Positions 43,424 to 50,700 of a DNA stretch of 64,000 nt are shown piece after piece. Below the pieces are notes generated by a model. The model searched no databases, was not told the origin of the DNA, and saw nothing but the letters and a program-made list of their open reading frames with translations. Each line of letters opens with the position of its first letter. Within the stretch, counting starts at the first letter, position 1. The stretch is from RI-153 sp963752935 (lineage in GTDB: Bacteria > Chloroflexota > Anaerolineae > Caldilineales > Caldilineaceae): contig CAVWAL010000023.1 in assembly GCA_963752935.1 (NCBI GenBank), positions 310,001-374,000 on the forward strand, read 5' to 3'. A program made the position numbers and the translations under genes.

Positions 43424-44314
43424 ATGAGTTTTTTGAAGAAGCTCTTTGGGTCAACAAAGTTGGATGGCGAAAGTTTGGCCCAATCCCGTGAGATCGAAGA
43501 GGTTGCGCAGATCGACCTCTTGACACGCTTTGCCGATCCACGCCCTCAACACGATGAGCGTGAAATTCGGCTTTGGGATCGGGTGCTGCCGCGGTCCTAT
43601 GCGCAGCAGCTCGAACTCTTTCAAAAACAAGGGTGGCTGATCGGCGAGGAGACTCTAGAGATCACGGCAGCGGCGCGCCCGTTCGTCGAGCGCTATCGAC
43701 AACGTCAAGAGAGCGAAAAACAGCGGGCAATGGCGGGCGTGCGTCAAGCCCTGGAGCAGAAAGACACCAGCGAAGCCCTCGACATTCGGCGACGGTACGA
43801 ATCTGCCCACCCTCTGGGCAAGGCCGACTGGACAGGGCCCGAGCCACAGATGAGCTACAGCGCCCTCACGCGACGCATCCTCTTTCTCAATCACTGGCTG
43901 CTCGAAGGGTTAAGCGCATCCACAGCCCAGTGGCTCAAATTCTATGCGGCCGAAGAGCATCTGTGGGGCGCGCGCTGGCGATTGACTGCGGCCGATATCC
44001 CGGCGGCGGTGGCGGCAGAGCTCTCCACCGATCAACTAGACGGCGTCGAAGCGGCCTATTGGCGAGCCAATCAGTTGGCACTCTACGTAGATAACCAGGA
44101 GACATGGCAGCGCTGCAAAGGTGGCGATCACGTGCGCCGTATCGAAATCATCGGCCCGAATGACAACAACACATGTGATCACTGCAAACAGTCAATCGGG
44201 CAGCAATATCTTGTCAGCCGTGTGCCCGAGCTGCCGCACAAAGAGTGTACATCTCCGTTCGGCTGCCGCTGTGAGTATGCGCCCGTGTTGGATACATACG
44301 AGGACGTTGAATAA
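43424..44314 (+). CDS. Unknown protein with C-terminal cysteine cluster like phage head-morphogenesis proteins
   Basis: A 296-residue protein I cannot name. Residues 1-130 look helical and charged, with a segment (FQKQGWLIGEETLEITAAAR) reminiscent of a SAP-like motif. Residues 130-240 are Ala/Trp-rich helices. The last 50 residues have C251-x2-C254 (NTCDHC), H273, C275, C281 and C283 (FGCRCEY), like the C-terminal zinc-binding knuckle of phage Mu gpF-type minor head proteins. No other phage gene is nearby. ATG follows AGGA. It is probably a domesticated or free-standing chromosomal protein. Confidence 0.7.
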   Translation: MSFLKKLFGSTKLDGESLAQSREIEEVAQIDLLTRFADPRPQHDEREIRLWDRVLPRSYAQQLELFQKQGWLIGEETLEITAAARPFVERYRQRQESEKQRAMAGVRQALEQKDTSEALDIRRRYESAHPLGKADWTGPEPQMSYSALTRRILFLNHWLLEGLSASTAQWLKFYAAEEHLWGARWRLTAADIPAAVAAELSTDQLDGVEAAYWRANQLALYVDNQETWQRCKGGDHVRRIEIIGPNDNNTCDHCKQSIGQQYLVSRVPELPHKECTSPFGCRCEYAPVLDTYEDVE

Positions 44315-44338
44315 CGAGCAGGCAGAGGCCCTGGCTCG

Positions 44339-45826
44339 TTATGCTTTTCTCTCGCGCAGCCATTCGCGCAGCGCCAGCGCAAACCCCACGGCGATCATCG
44401 CCGCCACCAGGAGCATTTGATCGTGCATAGAGTGGACGATCTGTTGTGGGTCGGCGGCCTCGATGGAAGTAGAGGCGTTGGTGTAGACGTGTAGCCGAAA
44501 GCTGAAAAATGCGCCGAGCAGGGCGATCCCAATCGTCTGCCCCATGGTGCGCGTGGTGCTCAAAATCCCCGACACCACCCCCAGCCGCGATCTCTCCACC
44601 ATGCCCATAATGGCACTGTTGTTCGGGCTTTGGAAGGTCGCCATGCCCAGACCGATGGGCACCATGTGCAAAATGAAGCCCACGGGTGTCGTGTCGACGC
44701 CCAAGGTGGTCATGCCCAGGTAGCCGATCAAGATTAACGCCAGGCCCACCACGGTCACAGGGCGTGTACCCAGCCTATCCGAGAGACTGCCGGATAGCGG
44801 CGCCACGATGCCCAATAGCACCGGCACCACCGCCATCGCCAATCCCACATTGCGCTGCGAAAGGCCAATCACCAATTCCAGGTAAAAGGGCAGCAGCAGC
44901 ACGACGCCGGCGATGGCAATAAAGGTCAGCAACCCGTTGAAAAGGTTGAGCCTGAACCCGGGTACGCCGAAGATCGAAAGATCCAGCATCGGGTTGGCGA
45001 CGTGGAGTTCGGTCCATGCGAAGAGGGGCAGCAGCAACAACGACATCACAAGCAAACCCAGCGTGGGCAGCGCCGTAAAGCCGATCTCCTGCCCCACGGT
45101 CAGCGACAGGGTAAAGGCCAAGAGCCCCGCTGCCAACAATCCTGCCCCCAGAAAATCGAATCGTTCGCGCGTCCCTTTCGGGCGCAAAGCGGGTACATAG
45201 CGCAGCACCATCCACAACGCCACCAGCCCTAGCGGCAAGTTGACGAAAAAGATCCAGCGCCAGCCAAGGCTTTCAAGAATAACGCCCCCTAGCGCCGGCC
45301 CGGCGACAATGCCAAACGAGATAATGCCACCCGTTGTGCCGATGGCCTTGCCCCGCTCGTGAGCAGGCCACGTCTCGGTGACGATGGCGACACCCAGGGC
45401 CAGCATCATCGACGCGCCGATGGACTGCACAAAGCGGAAACCGATCAGCCAGTAGACGGTGGGCGCCAGCCCGCATAACACCGATCCCGTCACAAACAGG
45501 ACAAGTCCTGTGCTGAAAATCTGCTTCTTGCCGATGAGATCGGCCAACCGCCCCACCCCAATCATGAGAACGGTGACACCCAGCAAATACGAGAGGACCA
45601 CCCACTGAATCGTGGCGAACGTAGTGTCGAGAGCTTGCAAAAGCGTGGGCAGGGCGACATTGACGATGCTTCCGTCCACGCTGCTCAAAAACAGCGACAG
45701 ACCAATCGCGGCCAGAATCCACCATTTGCGCTCCTCGCCATCATCCTCTGTAGGAGAGGGCGAATCTACCCGAGGGGATGGCCGGGTGACATCGCCGGGG
45801 GCGGCAGAGCTGGTGCGTTTTGACAT
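44339..45826 (-). CDS. MFS drug exporter, DHA2 family (14 membrane segments)
   Basis: A 495-residue proton-driven multidrug exporter of the EmrB/QacA type. The first segment starts WWILAAIGLSLFLSSVDGSIVNVALPTL, written here as WWILAAIGLSLFL and SSVDGSIVNVALPTL, and motif A is GRLADLIGKKQIFSTGL; motif C is GPALGGVILESLGWRWIF. I placed the start at ATG 45826 (MSKRTSSAAPG). The open frame continues 107 codons upstream only because repeat family D happens to be open in that frame. Confidence 0.93.
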   Translation of the reverse strand: MSKRTSSAAPGDVTRPSPRVDSPSPTEDDGEERKWWILAAIGLSLFLSSVDGSIVNVALPTLLQALDTTFATIQWVVLSYLLGVTVLMIGVGRLADLIGKKQIFSTGLVLFVTGSVLCGLAPTVYWLIGFRFVQSIGASMMLALGVAIVTETWPAHERGKAIGTTGGIISFGIVAGPALGGVILESLGWRWIFFVNLPLGLVALWMVLRYVPALRPKGTRERFDFLGAGLLAAGLLAFTLSLTVGQEIGFTALPTLGLLVMSLLLLPLFAWTELHVANPMLDLSIFGVPGFRLNLFNGLLTFIAIAGVVLLLPFYLELVIGLSQRNVGLAMAVVPVLLGIVAPLSGSLSDRLGTRPVTVVGLALILIGYLGMTTLGVDTTPVGFILHMVPIGLGMATFQSPNNSAIMGMVERSRLGVVSGILSTTRTMGQTIGIALLGAFFSFRLHVYTNASTSIEAADPQQIVHSMHDQMLLVAAMIAVGFALALREWLRERKA

Positions 45827-45871
45827 AGAGCGTTTGTTCTCTTTCGCTAGTGATGCGTCAAGTGAATTCAC

Positions 45872-46157
45872 ATTGAAAACCGAAGTTTCGCCAGCGCCGG
45901 TTGAGGTGGCTGATCTTGCGGAGGGCGAAGGCGCAGCGCCTGGACCAAGCGAACTTAGCGGCCTCGTCGGCGATTCCGTCGAGATGCTGAAAATCGCCAC
46001 AGAGAACACAAAGAGCACAAAGAAGAAGAGGGAAGCGACCTTATCTCTGTGTTCTCTGTGTTCTCTGTGGTAGTTCCCCCGATATTCGCTCTCTTGCCGG
46101 GTAGTCCCGCTCCTTAGCTTCGCCGGTCGCAAAACTCTCGGTTTCAAAGTGATACCA
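45872..46157. repeat. Dispersed repeat family D, copy 1, with a nested palindrome
   Basis: Aligns with 61178-61345 over its outer parts (GGCCTCGTCGGCGATTCCGT, GCTGAAAATCGCCAC, CTTAGCTTCGCCGGTCGCAA). The ends form an imperfect inverted repeat (TTGAAAACCGAAGTTT and the complement of AAACTCTCGGTTTCAA). The copy is interrupted at about 45996-46071 by a separate palindrome that the other copy lacks. Confidence 0.8.
45996..46071. repeat. Nested palindromic element inside repeat D copy 1
   Basis: About 76 bp. Its two arms (CCACAGAGAACACAAAGAG and the complementary CTCTGTGTTCTCTGTGG) form a long hairpin. It is missing at the equivalent place of the 61-kb copy, so it was inserted after that family spread or was lost from the other copy. 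Confidence 0.72.
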
Positions 46158-46159
46158 CG

Positions 46160-46235
46160 ATAGTGCCTTGCAGTGTCAATATGGCGTCTGTCTCAAGGCA
46201 GAGAGTGTTGGCACATTTCCGCCGGGGTTTACCGG
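46160..46235 (-). repeat. Dispersed repeat family C, copy 2 (left arm partly deleted)
   Basis: Matches copy 1 (42536-42630) in TATGGCGTCTG-, GAGAGTGTTGGCACATTTCC- and GCCGGGGTTTACC-type segments, but lacks ~15 bases of the left arm. It begins directly after repeat D copy 1. Confidence 0.72.
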
Positions 46236-46288
46236 TTACGTGCATGAGAAACCGCCATGAAACTGCTGTTGGCAAGACATCTGTTTTC

Positions 46289-46317
46289 TTTTGGCTGGGG
46301 CGGCTTTATGCTATAAT
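46289..46317 (+). promoter_or_regulatory. Promoter of the phosphoribosyltransferase-prfA operon
   Basis: A perfect TATAAT at 46312-46317 with a weak TTTTGG -35 (46289-46294) at 17-base spacing, about 100 bp before the ATG at 46417. Confidence 0.6.
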
Positions 46318-46416
46318 TCGTGTGTTTTGCGCGCAACCCTTAAGCGTATTCAAGCAGACCAATAGTATACGTTACTCACCGCCGTGCTACAACCGGTTCC
46401 AGAAGGAGCACCGTAG

Positions 46417-46968
46417 ATGAGCTTCGATGGTCGTACCTACACCGTGCAAATCGGTGACATCAAGCGGGATCTGCCAATTTTCGCCGTGGCGCCTCACGTG
46501 AAGATCGCCATCTTTAACATGTTGGGAGACACCGAAGTTGTTGAGCAGTCTGTAGAGTTGTTGGCGCAGCGCGTGCCGGACAATGCCGAGGTGATCCTGG
46601 TACCCGAAGTCAAAGCGGTGCCCATGGGCCATGCCCTATCGCGTCGTTCGGGGCTTCCTTATGTCGTGGTACGTAAAATCCGCAAGCCCTACATGGTCGA
46701 CTGTTTAGAGGTCGACGTAATTAGCATTACGACAGGCATGCCGCAAACATTGTACATTGACGGCAAGGACCGATCTTTGCTGGAAGGGAAGAACGCCCTT
46801 TTGGTGGACGATGTGGTCAGCACCGGCAACACACTGCGTGGTATGCGTCAATTAATCGCTTCTGCCGGAGGCCAGGTTGTCGGCGAAATGGCCGTCTTCA
46901 CAGAAGGCAACGACGGTGAATGGTCTGACATTATCGCTTTGGGCAATCTGCCTGTCTTTACCGACTGA
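46417..46968 (+). CDS. Phosphoribosyltransferase, adenine-phosphoribosyltransferase-like
   Basis: A 183-residue type I phosphoribosyltransferase. The PRPP-binding motif is ALLVDDVVSTGNTLRG near residues 127-142, preceded by the flexible region and VPEVKAVPMGHALSRRSGLP, as in Apt. It would transfer phosphoribose from PRPP to a purine base in salvage, but the divergent N-terminus leaves the base uncertain. ATG follows AGAAGGAG. It is 26 bp upstream of prfA and probably cotranscribed. Confidence 0.85.
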   Translation: MSFDGRTYTVQIGDIKRDLPIFAVAPHVKIAIFNMLGDTEVVEQSVELLAQRVPDNAEVILVPEVKAVPMGHALSRRSGLPYVVVRKIRKPYMVDCLEVDVISITTGMPQTLYIDGKDRSLLEGKNALLVDDVVSTGNTLRGMRQLIASAGGQVVGEMAVFTEGNDGEWSDIIALGNLPVFTD

Positions 46969-46994
46969 TCAGGGTAATCAACCAATAGGATTCT

Positions 46995-48077
46995 ATGGGT
47001 CTCGAAGAGCAACTTCACAAGATTGAATCGCGTTTTGACGAGCTTAACAGCCTGATGTCCGATCCAGAAGTGATCGCCGACTATGGGCGCATGTCGGAAC
47101 TGGCTCAAGAGCGCAGCAACATTGAAACGCTCGTCAACGTTTACCGCGACTATAGCTCAATACGCCGCCAACTCGAGGAAAGCCGTACACTCTACAACGA
47201 GAGTGAGGATCCCGAGATGGCTGAACTGGCGCGTCTTGAAATCGAGTCGCTCGAAGAAGACGAAGTTCGGCTGGAAAAGGAACTCAAACGCCTGCTGCTG
47301 CCGCAGGATCCGAACGACGATAAAGATGTGATCGTCGAGATCCGCGCCGGCGCCGGCGGTGATGAAGCCGGCCTGTTTGCCGCCGATCTGTTGCGGATGT
47401 ATATGCGCTGGGCCGAAGATCACCGCTTCAAAACCGAGATCATGAGCGGCAACGATACAGGCGTCGGCGGCTTCAAAGAGGTGATCCTCAACGTGCGCGG
47501 GAAGGGAGCGTTTAGCAAACTCAAATACGAATCTGGCGTGCATCGTGTGCAACGGGTGCCCAGCACCGAAAGCCAGGGACGCATCCACACCAGCACAGCC
47601 ACTGTCGCCGTGCTTCCCGAAGCCGAAGAAGTTGAGATCGAAGTCAATCTCAACGATATCAAGATCGATGTCTTCCGCAGCAGTGGCCCGGGCGGTCAGA
47701 GCGTCAACACCACCGACTCGGCTGTGCGCCTGACCCACCTTCCCAGCGGCATCGTTATCAGTTGCCAGGACGAAAAAAGCCAGCTTCAGAATCGAATCAA
47801 GGCAATGCGTATCCTGCGCACAAAGCTGTATGATATGGAACTCCAACGCCAGATGGATGAGCTAGGCTCGACCCGCAAGACGCAGATCGGCTCAGGGGAC
47901 CGCAGCGAGAAGATCCGCACCTACAACTTTCCGCAGAGTCGCGTCACCGACCACCGCATCAACAAGACCGTCTATCGTCTCGATGCAGTCCTCAATGGGG
48001 ATCTCGATGAGTTTATCGAGGACCTTGCTGCTCAGGACCAGGCCGAGCGATTGCAGGAGATCGGTGAAACTGCATAA
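46995..48077 (+). CDS. prfA: Peptide chain release factor 1
   Basis: A 360-residue class I release factor for UAA and UAG, exactly the usual size. The GGQ motif that triggers peptide release is in SSGPGGQSVNTTDSAVRLTH near residue 235. The codon-recognition region carries RVPSTESQGRIHTSTATV (PST in place of the common PAT), and the N-terminal domain is complete. The methyltransferase gene that modifies the GGQ glutamine follows, the classical prfA-prmC arrangement, although with a larger gap than usual. Confidence 0.97.
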   Translation: MGLEEQLHKIESRFDELNSLMSDPEVIADYGRMSELAQERSNIETLVNVYRDYSSIRRQLEESRTLYNESEDPEMAELARLEIESLEEDEVRLEKELKRLLLPQDPNDDKDVIVEIRAGAGGDEAGLFAADLLRMYMRWAEDHRFKTEIMSGNDTGVGGFKEVILNVRGKGAFSKLKYESGVHRVQRVPSTESQGRIHTSTATVAVLPEAEEVEIEVNLNDIKIDVFRSSGPGGQSVNTTDSAVRLTHLPSGIVISCQDEKSQLQNRIKAMRILRTKLYDMELQRQMDELGSTRKTQIGSGDRSEKIRTYNFPQSRVTDHRINKTVYRLDAVLNGDLDEFIEDLAAQDQAERLQEIGETA

Positions 48078-48446
48078 GATTCGGTATAGTTTTGCCGGTA
48101 GTGGTTATCGTACAGTGGGAATACGACAAACAGGTACTCATCACATATCGACAGACGGCTCTATCCGAAGTAAAATAGGGGCCTACCCGAACATGCGACT
48201 GTTCACCCACACGCTGTTTGGAACAGTTGTCAGAAGGTAAGCGTTATTGTTTCGAATACGTTAACATCCTGGCGCTTGCATGCGTCGACCATTCGATTCA
48301 AAGACGAATCGAAATGACACTGAGATAGAGACCCGGCAATGATGCCTTCTCTCTCTCAGATGAGCCTTCATGGTGTCCCGATCGGTGGGTGTTTCAATCC
48401 CGGTCAGGAGATGGTAACAACGAGCATATTTTATAAGGAGGCAGCA
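48078..48446. other. Unusually long prfA-prmC spacer
   Basis: 369 bp between prfA and prmC, where most bacteria have almost none. No supported ORF, repeat copy or RNA was recognised. Its last bases hold the strong AAGGAGG ribosome-binding site used by the TTG start at 48447. Confidence 0.5.
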
Positions 48447-49604
48447 TTGGCTATTCTGCAGGTCAACGTGAGACCGGCATCTCGTGAACGTAAGTCTCTA
48501 CGATCCCAATGGTGGGAGAAAGAGCAGGCAGTTACACACCGTACAGATACATCGGTTCTGCTCGATTCCAAATCGACATCAATCACTCATTCCTTCGCCG
48601 AGGTCAAGCCAGACTCAGCATCAACACGGTCTTCTATGCAAACGACGACTCCGCTGGAAGATGGGGACAATCCCTCGGCAAAATCACGAAATAGTTCAAA
48701 AACAAATTCACCCCTGGGTAGTCAACCGTTTAAGTGGACATTGACACCTTCGACGCCGGTTGGCCGCGCGCTCGTTTCCGCCGTACAGCGACTCAACGAA
48801 GCCGGCTGTGACAATGCGCGCCTGGATGCTCAGGTGTTGCTGGCCCATGTTCTGGGGCAAGAGCGCAGTTGGCTCTTTGCCCATCACGATCATCCACTGA
48901 GCCAGGCAAATGCCGAAGAGTTTACGGATCTCGTGGCCCGGCGTGCCTGTCGCGAGCCGGTGGCGTATCTGACAGGGCGCAAAGAGTTCTACGGCATGGA
49001 CTTCGTTGTCGATCAGCGCGTGCTGATCCCCCGCCCCGAGACGGAATTGCTCGTCGATCTGGCCTTAGGGCAGATTCGCGACCGCGCCAATCGACGTGTA
49101 GTCGTGGCCGACGTAGGCACCGGCAGCGGCGCAATTGCCGTCACGATTGCCGTCCACGCGCCCGAAGCGAAAGTCTTTGCGCTGGATGTCAGCCCCACGG
49201 CACTGGCCGTTGCCCGACAGAACGCAGAGCGGCTGGTGGCCGGCAATGGCATCAGCTTCTTGCAGAGCGATCTGCTCGCCGCCCTGCCGGAACCCGCCGA
49301 TCTGATCGTCGCCAATCTACCGTATATCACAGACGAGGACTACCAATCCTTGTCGCCCGATGTGCGCGACTATGAACCCCAAGTGGCATTGAAGGCAGGC
49401 GCACTCGGGCTCGACGTGATTGAGCGGCTGCTGCAGCAGATCAGCACCCATCTGAAACCCAAGGGCGCCGTTCTCCTCGAAATCGGCTCTGAACAGGGCG
49501 ACGAAGTGACCAAAATGGCCAAAGCGATGCGGCCTAGACCCAGTTATGTGGGTATGCGCCGCGACTACAGCGGTCATACGCGGATGGTGACAATCGAATT
49601 TTAG
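48447..49604 (+). CDS. prmC: Release-factor glutamine methyltransferase with N-terminal extension
   Basis: SAM-dependent enzyme that N5-methylates the GGQ glutamine of release factors. The catalytic domain has DVGTGSGAIAVTIAV (SAM site) and ANLPYITDED (the NPPY motif with Leu in place of the first Pro). The PrmC helical N-terminal domain starts near TPVGRALVSAVQRL. I chose TTG 48447 because AAGGAGG lies 5-6 bases upstream; this gives 385 residues, ~100 more than normal, the extra part being Ser/Thr-rich with no known fold. An ATG at 48636 (322 residues) is the main alternative. Confidence 0.85.
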   Translation: MAILQVNVRPASRERKSLRSQWWEKEQAVTHRTDTSVLLDSKSTSITHSFAEVKPDSASTRSSMQTTTPLEDGDNPSAKSRNSSKTNSPLGSQPFKWTLTPSTPVGRALVSAVQRLNEAGCDNARLDAQVLLAHVLGQERSWLFAHHDHPLSQANAEEFTDLVARRACREPVAYLTGRKEFYGMDFVVDQRVLIPRPETELLVDLALGQIRDRANRRVVVADVGTGSGAIAVTIAVHAPEAKVFALDVSPTALAVARQNAERLVAGNGISFLQSDLLAALPEPADLIVANLPYITDEDYQSLSPDVRDYEPQVALKAGALGLDVIERLLQQISTHLKPKGAVLLEIGSEQGDEVTKMAKAMRPRPSYVGMRRDYSGHTRMVTIEF

Positions 49605-49644
49605 TCTTGTATCTATTCTGGTGAACAGTTAAGGCTTTTTTGAC

Positions 49645-49697
49645 AGATGATGAGATGATGAGATGATGTGTGAACATCATCCCGTCATCTCATCATC
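49645..49697 (+). terminator. Terminator after prmC
   Basis: A long stem of repeated GATGA units pairs with the TCATC units around 49680-49697, with a few mismatches, followed by TTTTT. It lies 40 bp after the prmC stop. Confidence 0.75.
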
Positions 49698-49732
49698 TTT
49701 TTCATCCCTTTTCGCAGAAAGACACGATCCCG

Positions 49733-50602
49733 GTGAACCATTCCCGCCCCTTCGATCTCGTCGTCCTCGATCTGGACGGCACAATTTTGGACAAACGCTT
49801 CGAGAACGGCTTTTCCACCAACGTTCTCAGCACCATCGCCCAGGTACAGGAGAGCGGCGTCCCGGTGACCATTGCCACGGGACGCGTTTTTGACTATGTA
49901 CGCGCAGCAGCGCAACGCCTGGTCATCGATCTGCCCGTGGTGACGACCCAGGGCGCAGTCGTCGCGCACCCGGTTAGCGGTGAAGTCATCTACCAGGCGC
50001 TTCTACCCGATGAACTCGCCCTGGCCGTGGCGCGCTGGGTGGATGAGAGCGGACCTGTCACCGCGCTCTACCTCAGCGATGGCAACGGCGGCGCTCACAT
50101 CTACCAGAACCGCGAAGAGGACGATCCTGATTTCTACGATCATTGGTTGGGGACACCTCGTCAGATCCGCACGGGGTTTTATGATCTGCTCAGTGCAGGT
50201 CAAGCACATGGGGCCTTCAAATTCATCTTCTTCAATGCGCGAGAGCATGATCACGATTTCAGCTCGACGTTGACCAGTAGTTTTGGCCCCGGGTTACACG
50301 TCACCCGCACCCACGATCTGCTGGTCGAAGGCACAGCCGCCGGTGTGGACAAAGGCGAAGGGCTGCGCCAATTACTGGCGTATCTTCACATCGATCCCAG
50401 CCGCGTCATGGTCATCGGTGATAACGACAACGATATTCCAATGCTAGAGATAGCCGGTTTTGGCGTGGCCATGGGGCAGGCGACAGAGAAGGTTAAAGCG
50501 GCCGCAGATTGGATTGCGCCCCCAATTGAAGAAGACGGCGCAGCGGTTGCCATGCAGAAGTTTGTCAGCACTGGTATTACAAAGCAGAGACAAGAGAATT
50601 GA
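49733..50602 (+). CDS. HAD-superfamily phosphatase, Cof type
   Basis: A 289-residue Cof/HAD-IIB phosphatase. Motif I is VVLDLDGTILD, motif II ITIATGR-like (VTIATGRVFDYV), motif III includes GVDKGEGLRQLL, and motif IV is MVIGDNDNDIPMLEIAG. Enzymes of this type dephosphorylate sugar phosphates, pyridoxal phosphate or FMN. I prefer the GTG at 49733, because the longer frame to 49670 starts inside the terminator hairpin. No strong ribosome-binding site is visible, so the start is uncertain by a few codons. Confidence 0.9.
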   Translation: MNHSRPFDLVVLDLDGTILDKRFENGFSTNVLSTIAQVQESGVPVTIATGRVFDYVRAAAQRLVIDLPVVTTQGAVVAHPVSGEVIYQALLPDELALAVARWVDESGPVTALYLSDGNGGAHIYQNREEDDPDFYDHWLGTPRQIRTGFYDLLSAGQAHGAFKFIFFNAREHDHDFSSTLTSSFGPGLHVTRTHDLLVEGTAAGVDKGEGLRQLLAYLHIDPSRVMVIGDNDNDIPMLEIAGFGVAMGQATEKVKAAADWIAPPIEEDGAAVAMQKFVSTGITKQRQEN

Positions 50603-50635
50603 AGGGCAAGCGCTCAGGCTGAACGCTTGCCCTTC
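50601..50635 (+). terminator. Terminator after the Cof-type phosphatase
   Basis: A 12-bp perfect stem (50601-50612 with 50624-50635) with an 11-base loop directly at the stop codon. The stretch just after it (50637-50690) resembles one side of repeat family C. Confidence 0.75.
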
Positions 50636-50636
50636 G

Positions 50637-50690
50637 GTACATTGCGGCGTAACTACCACGCCTTGTTTCCGACGGGGATACAAATCCCCC
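50637..50690 (-). repeat. Possible degenerate fragment of repeat family C
   Basis: Reverse complement contains GTGGTAGTTACGCCGCAATG, close to GTGGTGTTTGCGCCGCAATG of the 57-kb copy and to the same part of the 54-kb copy. The rest of the element is weakly matched. Confidence 0.5.
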
Positions 50691-50700
50691 ATCATTCTGT

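Noticed and set aside
43424..44314. Prophage remnant
   Set aside because: Only the cysteine knuckle is phage-like; no integrase, portal, capsid or terminase gene lies within 20 kb.
45827..46147. 107-codon N-terminal extension of the DHA2 exporter
   Set aside because: It is translated from repeat family D and its nested palindrome; the family N-terminus starts just after ATG 45826.
48390..48405. GTTTCAATCCCGG-like string resembling a CRISPR repeat
   Set aside because: It occurs once only, with no second copy, spacer pattern or cas gene nearby.
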